Assembly (NCBI GenBank): GCA_964497475.1
Contig: CAZCDM010000008.1
Coordinates: 1 to 32,814, forward strand
Direction: 5' to 3'
Source: CAZCDM01 sp964497475
GTDB taxonomy: Bacteria; Planctomycetota; Phycisphaerae; SM23-33
DNA: 32,814 nucleotides
Position 1 is the stretch's first letter, and each line of letters opens with the position of its first letter. The notes beneath the pieces were generated by a model. That model was not told the origin of the DNA. It saw only the letters and a program-made list of their open reading frames with translations, and searched no databases. Shown here in pieces: positions 11,101-18,108 of this stretch. Made by a program: the position numbers and the translations under genes.

Positions 11101-12465
11101 AAGGGCCGCGAGCTGGAGAAGTACAAAATCAGCTACGGTTCGCACGTCATGGTCGCCGACGGCGCGAAGGTCAAAGCAGGCCAGTCCCTCTGCTGGTGGG
11201 ACCCGCACCGTCTGCCGATTCTGGCCGAGGCCAAGGGCACCATCCGCTTCCAGGACATCAAGGAAGGCGAGACCGTCCGCGTCGAGGAATCGTCCAAGGG
11301 ACGCGAGAGCGGCAAGGCCCGCCTGGTCGTCATCGAGCACAAGGGTGAAAAGCACCCGCGGATGATGATCGAAGACTCGGCCGGTAAGATTCTCGACTTC
11401 CACTACCTCCCGGCCAAGGCTCGTCTGCAGGTCGAAGAGGGCGACGCCGTCAAGCCGGGCCAGCTTCTGGCCCTGCAGCCCCGCGAAGCTCTCGGCACGC
11501 AGGACATCACCGGCGGCCTGCCGCGTGTGACCGAGATTTTCGAAGCCCGCAAGCCCAAGGAGCCCGCCGCGATCGCCGAGATTTCCGGCCGCGTCGAGCT
11601 GCGAACCGACAAGCGTCGCGGCAAGATGACCATCATCGTCCGGTCGGAAGATTCCGGCATGGAACGCGAACACCACGTGCCGACCGACCGCCACCTGCTG
11701 GTGCACACGGGCGACTACGTCGAGAGTGGCGAGCCGCTGACCGAAGGCCCGCTGGTTCCGCACGACATTCTGGACATCCGCGGTGAGGAGGCGTTGCAGC
11801 AGTACCTCCTGGCCGAGGTCCAGGGCGTCTACCGCAGCCAGGGTGTGGGCATCAGCGACAAGCACATCGAGGTGATCGTCTCGCAGATGCTCCGCAAGGT
11901 GCAGATCGAGCAGGTAGGCGACAGCGCCATGCTGCCGGGCGACGTGGTGGACCGTCACAAGTTCGCCGCCGAGAACCGCCGCCTGGCCGGCAGCCTGAAG
12001 ATCGTCGATTCCGGCGACACGAAGCTGCCCGCCGGTTCGGTCGTGGCCCGCGACCAGGTCGAAGAGGCCAACATGGACGCCGAAGCCGACGGTGGCGAAC
12101 CGGCCAAGACCCGCAAGCCCAAGCCCGCCACAGCCAAGACGCTGCTGCTGGGGATCACCAAGGCGTCGCTGCAGTCCGAGAGTTTCCTCTCGGCGGCCAG
12201 CTTCCAGGAAAGCACCAAGGTCTTCACCGAGGCGTCCCTGGCCGGCAAGGAAGACGACCTGCTGGGCCTGAAGGAAAATGTGATTCTCGGCCACCTGATC
12301 CCGGCCGGTACGAGCTTCAAGCCGTACCTCGAAATGCGGATCAAGCGCGAGGCGGCCGACCTGATGGAACTCGCCGCCGCCCAGGCCCGAGAAGACGAAA
12401 TGTCCGACGCCCAGATCGCCAATGCGGTTCAGCAGGCCCTGGGTGGTGGAATCGTAAGCGAATAA
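8104..12465 (+). CDS. rpoC: DNA-directed RNA polymerase beta-prime subunit
   Basis: Catalytic subunit of RNA polymerase. The 1453-residue protein is complete and close to E. coli length (1407). Zinc site 1 is C65, C67, C80 and C83. The catalytic N-A-D-F-D-G-D-Q motif places the Mg-binding aspartates at 455, 457 and 459 (codons near 9460-9480). Zinc site 2 is C822, C896, C903 and C906. The trigger-loop segment with T-M-R-T-F-H lies near 10918-10935. The ATG at 8104 follows GGAG at 8094-8097. Its own ribosome-binding site survives next to the S23 element, so the insertion need not abolish translation, although transcription must now cross about 500 extra bases after rpoB. Confidence 0.98.
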   Translation: MAESVYDRINDYGSVRIQLASPNDIRSWSFGEVKKPETINYRTYRPEKDGLFCERIFGPERDWECACGKYKGTKHKGIICDRCGVKVTHSRVRRKRMGHINLAAPIVHIWFFKALPSRLGTLLDMRTADIEKVILFQDYVVTDPGQTPLKYKQVLNEEEHRTAREKYGTDFKAGMGAEAIYDMLVKLDLEATTVELREGLDNTNSKQKIKDLAKRLKLVESLRTSGNRPEWLVMEVIPVIPPDLRPLVMLESGNFATSDLNDLYRRIINRNNRLKKLMDLNAPDVIIRNEKRMLQQAVDALFDNGRCRRPVQGTANRPLKSLTDMIKGKQGRFRENLLGKRVDYSGRSVIVVGPELKLNQCGLPKKIALELFQPFIIRKLKDRGLADTIKSAKKMLERREQEIWDVLEEVIYQHPVLLNRAPTLHRMGIQGFEPVLVEGNAIKVHPLVCKGFNADFDGDQMAVHLPLSIEAQAEAHVLMLSTNNIFSPANGSPMMAPTQDMVLGIYYLTTDRGREFVDQRLRMTEIKGDKYPLFSNEHEAMMANAHGLLGMHARIVLKMSTPRTVLEEDRRYEPQGGKVITTVGRIIFNDILPTGMNYYNYPLGGKGAGRVISDCYQELGKGDTLELLDSIKSLGFTYSTLAGLSFGITDARIPVEKQAILAAAQKKVDQIEKDYQADAITEIERSNQIQDVWIHAREEVTSHLTRTLKEDLYSAHPEQHPDDEGYLNPVYLMTDSGARGKIDQIRQLAGMRGLMSKPSGEIMETPIKANFREGLTVLEYFTSTHGARKGLADTALKTADSGYLTRKLADVAQNVIVNEIDCGTVRGIPKRAIYKGEQVDVPLREAIIGRVARETIADPRTDEVIVEENALIDDAVARKIEELGLDEISVRSSLTCESPLGVCARCYGTDMSTGELVEEGMAVGIIAAQSIGEPGTQLTMRTFHTGGTATRGLVENEIRVGVAGTVEYRDLNAVEDPDDKDKGGYVVLKRQGEIGILDEKGRELEKYKISYGSHVMVADGAKVKAGQSLCWWDPHRLPILAEAKGTIRFQDIKEGETVRVEESSKGRESGKARLVVIEHKGEKHPRMMIEDSAGKILDFHYLPAKARLQVEEGDAVKPGQLLALQPREALGTQDITGGLPRVTEIFEARKPKEPAAIAEISGRVELRTDKRRGKMTIIVRSEDSGMEREHHVPTDRHLLVHTGDYVESGEPLTEGPLVPHDILDIRGEEALQQYLLAEVQGVYRSQGVGISDKHIEVIVSQMLRKVQIEQVGDSAMLPGDVVDRHKFAAENRRLAGSLKIVDSGDTKLPAGSVVARDQVEEANMDAEADGGEPAKTRKPKPATAKTLLLGITKASLQSESFLSAASFQESTKVFTEASLAGKEDDLLGLKENVILGHLIPAGTSFKPYLEMRIKREAADLMELAAAQAREDEMSDAQIANAVQQALGGGIVSE

Positions 12466-12496
12466 CCGATCGAACGATCGCAAGGAGAATGGCAAT

Positions 12497-12868
12497 ATGC
12501 CCACGATTAACCAACTGGTACGCAAGGCCCGCCTGAAGCAGAAGGCCAAGAAGAAGAACCCCGCCCTGGCTGAATGCCCGCACAAACGCGGCGTCTGCCT
12601 GCTGGTCAAGACCGTCACCCCCAAGAAGCCCAACTCGGCTTTGCGGAAGGTGGCTCGTGTCCGGCTGAGCAACGGCAAGGAAGTCAACGCCTACATCCCC
12701 GGCGAGGACCACAACCTCCAGGAGCACAGCATCGTGCTGGTTCGTGGGGGCCGAGTCCGCGACCTGCCCGGTGTGCGATATCACATCGTCCGCGGCACGC
12801 GGGACACCCTGGGCGTCGACGGCCGCCAGCAGGGCCGAAGCAAGTACGGCGCCAAGAAGCCCAAGTAA
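12497..12868 (+). CDS. rpsL: 30S ribosomal protein S12
   Basis: Decoding-centre protein of the small subunit. The 123-residue product is full length, with the T-P-K-K-P-N-S-A-L-R-K motif at 41-51 and D-L-P-G-V-R-Y-H at 89-96. K43 (K42 in E. coli mature numbering) is conserved. The position equal to E. coli K87 / M. tuberculosis K88 is arginine (R88, codon CGC at 12758-12760), a change known to confer streptomycin resistance in mycobacteria. An AAGGAG site precedes the start. It lies 31 bases after rpoC, so the str genes probably continue the rpoBC transcript. Confidence 0.97.
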   Translation: MPTINQLVRKARLKQKAKKKNPALAECPHKRGVCLLVKTVTPKKPNSALRKVARVRLSNGKEVNAYIPGEDHNLQEHSIVLVRGGRVRDLPGVRYHIVRGTRDTLGVDGRQQGRSKYGAKKPK

Positions 12869-12924
12869 CCAAACCAACATTACCCCGTCAGGCTGCATGC
12901 GCAGCGGTGGGGGCAGAGCACTCG

Positions 12925-12939
12925 GAACGTCCGAGAGTA
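12925..12939 (+). other. Hairpin in the rpsL-rpsG spacer
   Basis: CTCGGA and TCCGAG form a perfect 6-bp stem with a three-base loop (about 12925-12939). A second short stem, GCTGC/GCAGC, lies about 30 bases before it. There is no T-tract, so it is not an obvious terminator. In E. coli the rpsL-rpsG spacer holds the S7 autoregulatory site; whether this spacer does is inference. Confidence 0.35.
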
Positions 12940-12997
12940 CTGGTCTGCGTGTAAACCGGCCCGGCAGGGCCCCAGGAAATGCTGAAAAGGAAATATC

Positions 12998-13474
12998 ATG
13001 CCACGCAAAAAGTTTACCGTATCGGGTGAAACCCTCCAGCCGGATCCCCGGTACAACAGCAAGCTGTTGAGCAAGTTCACCAACTGCATCATGCTGGACG
13101 GCAAGAAATGGGCCGCCCGCGAGATCGTCTACTCGGCCCTGGATATCATCGGCGAGAAGATCAAAGATGCCGACCCGCTGGAGGTCTTCGAAAAGGCGAT
13201 CGACAACGTCAAGCCGCGCCTGGAAGTGCGCTCCAAGCGCGTCGGCGGGCAGAACTACCAGGTCCCCATGCCCGTCAGCCAGAAGCGGCAGCTCTCGCTG
13301 GCGATCCGCTGGATTCGCGATTCGATCCGCTCCGGCAAGGGGCAGCCCATCCACGTTCGCCTGGCCAATGAACTCATGGCCGCCTACAACGGCGAGGGCG
13401 CCGCGATGAACACCCGCGAGAACGTCCACCGCATGGCTGAGGCGAACAAAGCCTTCGCCCATTTTGCATGGTAA
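12998..13474 (+). CDS. rpsG: 30S ribosomal protein S7
   Basis: Primary 16S rRNA-binding protein that nucleates the head of the small subunit. The 158-residue product matches the family length, starts M-P-R-K, and has L-E-V-R-S-K-R-V-G-G-Q-N-Y-Q-V-P around 75-90. Its arginine-rich helices end in N-V-H-R-M-A-E-A-N-K-A-F-A-H. An AAGGAA site lies at 12982-12987. S7 represses the str operon in E. coli by binding the rpsL-rpsG spacer; the 129-base spacer here is long enough for structure. fusA is not tightly linked, because a 425-base region with its own promoter intervenes. Confidence 0.97.
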   Translation: MPRKKFTVSGETLQPDPRYNSKLLSKFTNCIMLDGKKWAAREIVYSALDIIGEKIKDADPLEVFEKAIDNVKPRLEVRSKRVGGQNYQVPMPVSQKRQLSLAIRWIRDSIRSGKGQPIHVRLANELMAAYNGEGAAMNTRENVHRMAEANKAFAHFAW

Positions 13475-13479
13475 AACGG

Positions 13480-13520
13480 CAGTGCCTGAGTACGTGAGTA
13501 CCCCAGTGCCTGAGTGGTTG
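13480..13520. repeat. Octamer array without a gene, after rpsG
   Basis: Five 8-base units starting at 13481 (AGTGCCTG, AGTACGTG, AGTACCCC, AGTGCCTG, AGTGGTTG) follow the rpsG stop within seven bases. CAGTGCCTGAGT occurs at 13480-13491 and again at 13504-13515. The period equals that of the arrays around the S23 gene, though the unit sequence differs. Confidence 0.75.
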
Positions 13521-13563
13521 CGGCTGGGCAGTGGGAAATATAAAACGGTTGGCGGATAACCCG

Positions 13564-13592
13564 TTGACCGCGGATTGCTAAGAACCTATTAT
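13564..13592 (+). promoter_or_regulatory. Sigma70-type promoter for fusA
   Basis: TTGACC (13564-13569) and TATTAT (13587-13592) are separated by 17 bases. Each is one mismatch from consensus at ideal spacing. Transcription would start near 13599, giving a leader of about 300 bases before fusA. An overlapping TATACT (13590-13595) has a less suitable 20-base spacing. Confidence 0.65.
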
Positions 13593-13610
13593 ACTGAAAC
13601 GATCATCCAG

Positions 13611-13801
13611 CGGCGGATTCTCCTCCGCCGAAAACGGACATCGTTGAATCGTCGCAGGGTCTGCCCGGCCGGGCGGAAACCAGCGACGATCCCGGTGGCG
13701 TGGTTGCGACCCGCTGCCGGGACTCTGGATTGGCCCCCGGGCCAGAGATAAGACAACCGGCCCGGCCTGCTCGAAAGGCCGGAACCCTGCCCCCAGGGCA
13801 G
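13611..13801 (+). promoter_or_regulatory. Structured 5' leader of fusA with serial hairpins
   Basis: Four or more strong stems lie between the promoter and fusA. CGGCGGA pairs with TCCGCCG at 13611-13630 (6-base loop). GCCC-GGCC-GGGC is at 13663-13674. CCGGCCT pairs with AGGCCGG at 13762-13782 (7-base loop). CTGCCC pairs with GGGCAG at 13787-13801. A weaker stem pairs CTCTGG 13723-13728 with CCAGAG 13742-13747. No known riboswitch or ribosomal-protein leader class is recognised by eye. This 425-base spacer otherwise shows no gene. Confidence 0.5.
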
Positions 13802-13825
13802 AGGAACGCAACAACGGTACGGATA

Positions 13826-13859
13826 CCCGCCGGCGACCCGCGCGCCGGTCGGGCGTTTT
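13826..13859 (+). terminator. Terminator-like hairpin (possible attenuator) before fusA
   Basis: CCCG-CCGGCG (13826-13835) pairs with CGCCGG and CGGG (13843-13848 and 13850-13853), a 10-bp stem with one bulged T. Two bases later comes TTTT at 13856-13859. It sits about 40 bases before the EF-G start, so it could act as an attenuator rather than an end of transcription. The T-tract is short. Confidence 0.4.
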
Positions 13860-13899
13860 GTACACCGGCCGAAACAGATACCCCCACCCGGCAACAACC

Positions 13900-15978
13900 A
13901 TGGCGAAATCGCTTGAGACAATCCGCAACATCGGCATCATGGCCCACATCGATGCCGGTAAGACGACCGTCACCGAGCGGATTCTCTTTTTCTCCGGCCG
14001 GACGTACAAGATCGGCGAGGTCCACGACGGCACGGCCGTGATGGACTACCTCGAAGAAGAGCAGCAGCGGGGCATTACCATTACCTCCGCCGCGACGTCC
14101 CTGCCGTGGCGCGATCACGACATTCACCTGATCGACACGCCCGGCCATGTCGATTTCACCATCGAGGTCGAGCGGTCGCTGCGCGTGCTGGACGGGGCGG
14201 TGGCGGTGTTCTGTGCCGTCGGCGGTGTCGAGGCGCAGTCCGAGACGGTGTGGCATCAGGCGGACCGCTACGGCGTGCCGCGCATCTGCTTCATCAACAA
14301 GATGGATCGCATCGGGGCCGACTTTGACGCGGTCATCGGCGAAATCAAAAGTCGCCTCCACGGCCAGCCGGTCTGCCTGGAAATCCCCATGGGCGCCAGC
14401 GACGACTTTGCCGGCGTGATCGACCTGATCCGCCAGAAGGCCTGCTTCTACGATCCCGACGAGGTGGCCAGCAAGTCCCGCGTCGAGGAAATCCCCGCCG
14501 AGTATGCCGACCAGGCCGCCGTCGCCCGGGCCGAGATGATCGACGCCCTGGCCGACTGCGACGACGCGCTGATGGAGAAGTTCCTCGCCGAGGAGGAACT
14601 CACCGAGGCCGACCTCATCGCCGCCGTCCGCAAGGGCACGCTGGCCAAGGTCATCCACCCGGTGCTGTGCGGCTCGGCCCTGAAGCACATGGGCATCCAG
14701 CCGCTGATGGACGCCATCGTCGACTATCTGCCCAGCCCGTCGGAAGTCGCCGCCGTGCAGGGCCATCCCACCGCCGACAGCGAAGAGATCATCGAGCGCA
14801 AGGCTGACCCGGCCGAACCCTTCAGCGCCCTGGTCTTCAAGATCACCTCCGATTCCCATGGCGACCTGAACTTCATCCGCGTATACAGCGGCACGCTCAA
14901 GGCCGGCACGCGCGTCTACAACAGCACGCAGGACCGCAAAGAGAATATCTCCCGCCTGTGGGAAATGCACGCCAAGCAGCGGACCGCCCGCGAGCAGGTC
15001 GGCCCGGGCGATATCGTCGCCGTTGTCGGCATGCGGGAGGGCGTCACGGGCGATACGCTCTGCGACCCCAAAGACCCCATCGTGCTGGAGCGACTGGATT
15101 TTCCCGATCCGGTCATCAGCATGTCCATCGAGCCGCGCACCAATGCGGACAAGGAAACCCTCATCGACGCGCTGAACACGCTGAAGCGCGAAGACCCCAG
15201 CTTCCAGTACGCCGCCGACGCCGAGACGGGCCAGACCGTGATTTCCGGCATGGGCGAGCTGCACCTGGAGATCGTCAAGCACAAACTCGTGCGGGACCTC
15301 GGGCTGGATATCCGCGTCGGCAAGCCGCGCGTGTCGTACAAGGAGACGATCCAGTCGGCCGCGACCGTCGAGCAGCAGTTCATCCGCCAGACCGGCGGTC
15401 GGGGCCAGTACGCCGTGGTGAGTGTGCAGGTCGAGCCCTATCAGCCGGCCGGGCCGGGCGAGCCGAGCGTGGTCTTCGAGAGCAAGATCACCGGCGGGGC
15501 GTTGCAGAAGGAATACATCGCCGCCGTGCGGGAAGGGGCCCTGGACGCCTCGACCTCCGGCCCGCTGGCGGGCTACCCGATGCTGAACGTCAAGATCATT
15601 CTCCTGGACGGCCAGGAGCACCCCGAGGACAGCAGCGATGCCGCCTTCCAGCAGGCGGGGATGTTGGCCTTCAACGAGGCCGTCGAGCAGGCCAGCCCCG
15701 TGTTCCTCGAACCGATCATGTCGCTTTCGGTCAGCACACCCGAGGAGTATCTCGGTGCGGTCACGGGCGACTTATCGGCCCGCCGGGCGGTGATTACCTC
15801 CCAGGAGCCTCGCGGCAAGTTCCGCGTGGTGACCGCTGAGGTGCCGCTTTCGGAGATGTTCGGCTACTCGACGCAGCTGCGTTCGGTCAGCCAGGGCCGG
15901 GCCAGCGGGTCCATGGAGCCCCATTCCTTCGGCGTTGCGCCCAGGCAGGTGGCCGATTCGATATTGAAGTATGTGTGA
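13900..15978 (+). CDS. fusA: Translation elongation factor G
   Basis: GTPase that moves tRNAs and mRNA through the ribosome. The 692-residue product has all G motifs: A-H-I-D-A-G-K-T at 15-22, R-G-I-T-I at 57-61, D-T-P-G-H at 79-83, N-K-M-D at 133-136, and a G-S-A segment. Domains II-V follow, with a D-S-S-D-A-A-F domain IV loop and an R-G-Q-Y segment. The ATG at 13900 is chosen by homology; a frame-open ATG at 13858 would add 14 odd residues, and neither has a clear Shine-Dalgarno. No tuf gene follows, unlike the classic str operon. Several EF-G types exist in planctomycetes and spirochaetes; I cannot assign the subtype by eye. It ends in TGA. Confidence 0.95.
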   Translation: MAKSLETIRNIGIMAHIDAGKTTVTERILFFSGRTYKIGEVHDGTAVMDYLEEEQQRGITITSAATSLPWRDHDIHLIDTPGHVDFTIEVERSLRVLDGAVAVFCAVGGVEAQSETVWHQADRYGVPRICFINKMDRIGADFDAVIGEIKSRLHGQPVCLEIPMGASDDFAGVIDLIRQKACFYDPDEVASKSRVEEIPAEYADQAAVARAEMIDALADCDDALMEKFLAEEELTEADLIAAVRKGTLAKVIHPVLCGSALKHMGIQPLMDAIVDYLPSPSEVAAVQGHPTADSEEIIERKADPAEPFSALVFKITSDSHGDLNFIRVYSGTLKAGTRVYNSTQDRKENISRLWEMHAKQRTAREQVGPGDIVAVVGMREGVTGDTLCDPKDPIVLERLDFPDPVISMSIEPRTNADKETLIDALNTLKREDPSFQYAADAETGQTVISGMGELHLEIVKHKLVRDLGLDIRVGKPRVSYKETIQSAATVEQQFIRQTGGRGQYAVVSVQVEPYQPAGPGEPSVVFESKITGGALQKEYIAAVREGALDASTSGPLAGYPMLNVKIILLDGQEHPEDSSDAAFQQAGMLAFNEAVEQASPVFLEPIMSLSVSTPEEYLGAVTGDLSARRAVITSQEPRGKFRVVTAEVPLSEMFGYSTQLRSVSQGRASGSMEPHSFGVAPRQVADSILKYV

Positions 15979-15984
15979 CGCGGC

Positions 15985-16012
15985 GAAAAAAATTGTAAAA
16001 AAATGAAAAAAT
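15985..16012 (+). promoter_or_regulatory. A-rich tract upstream of the S10 promoter
   Basis: Three runs of five to seven A separated by short interruptions, in otherwise GC-rich DNA. The tract ends about 14 bases before the -35 box. It may serve as an UP element for the polymerase alpha subunit or as an intrinsically curved segment. This is inference from composition and position. Confidence 0.4.
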
Positions 16013-16025
16013 CTCGGGCAACCGA

Positions 16026-16053
16026 TTGACATATGAAAAGATATGTGTAAATT
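16026..16053 (+). promoter_or_regulatory. Promoter of the S10-spc-alpha gene block
   Basis: TTGACA (16026-16031) is an exact -35 consensus. A -10 candidate, TAAATT (16048-16053), follows after 16 bases and matches TATAAT at four of six positions. A start near 16060 gives a leader of about 80 bases to rpsJ, containing the short palindrome CCCGCC-GC-GGCGGG (about 16097-16110). This is the only obvious promoter before the long rpsJ-rplQ run. Confidence 0.6.
16029..16046. promoter_or_regulatory. Inverted repeat between the promoter boxes (possible operator)
   Basis: ACATAT (16029-16034) and ATATGT (16041-16046) are a perfect 6-base inverted repeat separated by GAAAAG. The repeat overlaps the -35 box and fills the spacer, so a dimeric protein bound here would block polymerase. 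No regulator is identified, and short AT-rich inverted repeats can arise by chance. Confidence 0.35.
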
Positions 16054-16141
16054 TGTAGGACTCCGCACTTTACAGGACAGAGAACAGGTATAGACCCGCC
16101 GCGGCGGGATGGACCCAACGGAAAACGGGAAACAAAACCCC

Positions 16142-16450
16142 ATGGATCACGACAAGATTCGAATTCGGATGGAGGCCTACGATCATCGGGCACTGGACAC
16201 CTCGGCGAAAGAAATCGTCGAGCATGCCGAGCGCACCGGTGCGCGGGTCTGTGGGCCGATTCCGCTGCCGACCCGGATCGAGCGCTACACGGTACTTCGC
16301 AGTCCGCACGTGGACAAGAAGTCGCGCGAGCAGTTCGAGATGCGGACGCACAAGCGAATCATCGACATTTACGAACCGACCGTACGGACGATCGAGGCGC
16401 TGAACCGCCTGGTGGTCCCGGCCGGTGTGTTTATCAAGATCAAGGCCTAG
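16142..16450 (+). CDS. rpsJ: 30S ribosomal protein S10
   Basis: Small-subunit head protein and NusE antitermination partner of NusG. The 103-residue product has the family length and motifs: I-R-I-R-M-E-A-Y-D-H at 6-15, G-P-I-P-L-P-T near 37-43, and the R-T-H-K-R-I-I-D-I segment in the C-terminal half. The ATG at 16142 is preferred; an in-frame ATG at 16109 adds 11 polar residues. The ribosome-binding site is weak. It is first in the S10 block, downstream of its promoter. Confidence 0.95.
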   Translation: MDHDKIRIRMEAYDHRALDTSAKEIVEHAERTGARVCGPIPLPTRIERYTVLRSPHVDKKSREQFEMRTHKRIIDIYEPTVRTIEALNRLVVPAGVFIKIKA

Positions 16451-16496
16451 CGGCCCGGCCGCCGGCGAGACCGGCGGGCCGACAGGATGGTGAATC

Positions 16497-17156
16497 ATGA
16501 TTCCTGCATTGCTGGGAAAGAAAATTGGAATGACGCAGGTCTACGACGAGGCCGGCGTCCTGCTTCCGGTGACGGTCGTCCAGGCCGGTCCGTGCAAGGT
16601 TCTTCAGCTCAAGACCGAAGAAACCGACGGGTACACCGCGGTGCAGATCGGCTTTGATGAGATGAAGGTTCATCGGGCGGCTCGTCCGGCGATCGGCCAT
16701 GCCGCCAAGGCGTCGGCCCGGCCGCAGCGGTTCGTCCGCGAAGTGCGGGTCGATGAGATTCCCGCCGAGATGGAAGTCGGCGCGACGCTGACGGTGGATG
16801 TCTTCGATGAGGTCGATCACGTCGACGTCGTCGGCACGACCAAGGGCAAGGGCACGGCCGGCGTGATGAAGCGGCACGGCTTTGGCGGCCAGCCCGCCAG
16901 CCACGGCGTGGAACGCAAGCACCGCAGCCCCGGTTCGATCAACGGGCACGGCACGAACCTCGGCACGGGGCCAAAGCTCAAGAAGGGCAAGCGCATGGCC
17001 GGTCACATGGGCCACGTCCGCTGCACCTCGCGGAAGCACGATCTCGTCAAGGTAGACAAGGAAAACAACCTGCTGCTGGTCAAGGGCTCGCTGCCCGGCG
17101 CCAACGGCGAGTATGTCCTGATCCGCCGTTCGAAAACGGCACGGGTCAAGACCTAA
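16497..17156 (+). CDS. rplC: 50S ribosomal protein L3
   Basis: Early-assembly large-subunit protein whose loop reaches the peptidyl-transferase centre. The 219-residue product begins with the typical I-P-A-L-L-G-K-K-I-G-M-T-Q at 2-14 and has the G-K-G-T-A-G-V-M-K-R-H-G-F motif. The loop follows, with G-Q-P-A-S-H-G. A GGATGG site precedes the ATG at 16497. The order rpsJ-rplC-rplD-rplW-rplB matches the canonical S10 operon. Confidence 0.96.
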   Translation: MIPALLGKKIGMTQVYDEAGVLLPVTVVQAGPCKVLQLKTEETDGYTAVQIGFDEMKVHRAARPAIGHAAKASARPQRFVREVRVDEIPAEMEVGATLTVDVFDEVDHVDVVGTTKGKGTAGVMKRHGFGGQPASHGVERKHRSPGSINGHGTNLGTGPKLKKGKRMAGHMGHVRCTSRKHDLVKVDKENNLLLVKGSLPGANGEYVLIRRSKTARVKT

Positions 17157-17171
17157 CCAGGAAGAACGATC

Positions 17172-17807
17172 ATGCTGGAAATTCCGGTATACAACACCAG
17201 TGGCGAGAAGGTCGAAGACCTCCAGATTGACGAGAGCGTCTTTGGCGGCGAGGTCAATGTCGACCTACTCAAGCAGGCTGTGCTGACCTACCAGGCCCAC
17301 GGCCGCCAGGGCACGGCCCGGACGAAGAGCCGTAGTGAAATCCGCGGCACGACCAAGAAAATGTACCGCCAGAAGGGCACGGGCAATGCCCGGCACGGCA
17401 ACCGCAAGGCGCCGATCCTTCGCAGCGGCGGCCATGCCTTTGCCAAACGCCCCCGCGAGTTCGGCGGCAAGCTGCCCAAGAAGATGCGTCGGGCGGCCCT
17501 GCGTTCGGCGATCCTCGCCAAGGCCCTCGGCGGCGACCTGTGCGTCCTGGACGGCCTGGAGATGTCCGAGCCGAAGACCAAAGAACTCGCAGCCGTCATG
17601 GCCAACCTCAAGATCAACCGCCGCTGCCTGCTGGCCCTCGGCGAGCGGAACAAAACCATCTATCTCTCCAGCCGGAACCTCCCGGACGTGACCGTCCGCA
17701 TTGTCGAAGAGCTCAACGCCTGCGACGTGGCGACCCGGCCGAAGTTGATCCTGACCCGCCAGGCGATTGATACCCTCACCGCCCAGGCCCAGGAGGTGAC
17801 CGCATGA
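17172..17807 (+). CDS. rplD: 50S ribosomal protein L4
   Basis: Binds 23S rRNA domain I and lines the exit tunnel with a long loop. In E. coli it also represses its own operon. The 211-residue product carries the tunnel-loop signature with R-Q-K-G-T-G-N-A-R-H-G near 69-79, followed by the P-I-L-R-S-G-G segment, and a normal globular C-terminal domain. A CCAGGAAG site precedes ATG 17172. Its stop overlaps the rplW start by four bases (ATGA), implying translational coupling. Confidence 0.96.
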   Translation: MLEIPVYNTSGEKVEDLQIDESVFGGEVNVDLLKQAVLTYQAHGRQGTARTKSRSEIRGTTKKMYRQKGTGNARHGNRKAPILRSGGHAFAKRPREFGGKLPKKMRRAALRSAILAKALGGDLCVLDGLEMSEPKTKELAAVMANLKINRRCLLALGERNKTIYLSSRNLPDVTVRIVEELNACDVATRPKLILTRQAIDTLTAQAQEVTA

Positions 17808-18091
17808 AACCCCGCGAACTGTATGACATCGTCATCCGCCCGCTGATTACCGAGAAGGGCACGTTCCAGTCGCAGGCACTGAACTGCTACGGGTTTATGG
17901 TTTCGCCCGACGCGAACAAGGCCCAGATCAAGCAGGCCATCGAGAAGATCTACGAAGTGAAGGTGCTGGACGTCCGCACGTCGAATCGCAAGGGCAAGCC
18001 CCGCCGGACCGGGCGGACCATCAGCCACACCAAACACTGGAAAAAGGCCATCGTCGAGCTGCACCCCGATCACCACATCGACCTGTTCTAA
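17804..18091 (+). CDS. rplW: 50S ribosomal protein L23
   Basis: Sits at the tunnel exit and is the docking site for trigger factor and signal recognition particle. The 95-residue product has D-I-V-I-R-P-L-I-T-E-K near its start, the usual L23 signature, and ends in a short acidic/His tail. Its ATG overlaps the rplD stop, and AGGAGG-like bases lie inside the end of rplD (about 17790-17797). Length and position are typical. Confidence 0.95.
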   Translation: MKPRELYDIVIRPLITEKGTFQSQALNCYGFMVSPDANKAQIKQAIEKIYEVKVLDVRTSNRKGKPRRTGRTISHTKHWKKAIVELHPDHHIDLF

Positions 18092-18108
18092 GCCCAAAGG
18101 CCCAAGCC

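Noticed and set aside
15979..16012. Intrinsic terminator after fusA
   Set aside because: The A-rich stretch is on the coding strand, and there is no GC stem followed by T on the plus strand.
16109..16141. N-terminal extension of S10 from ATG 16109
   Set aside because: The added 11 residues are polar and not S10-like, and the downstream ATG gives the family length.
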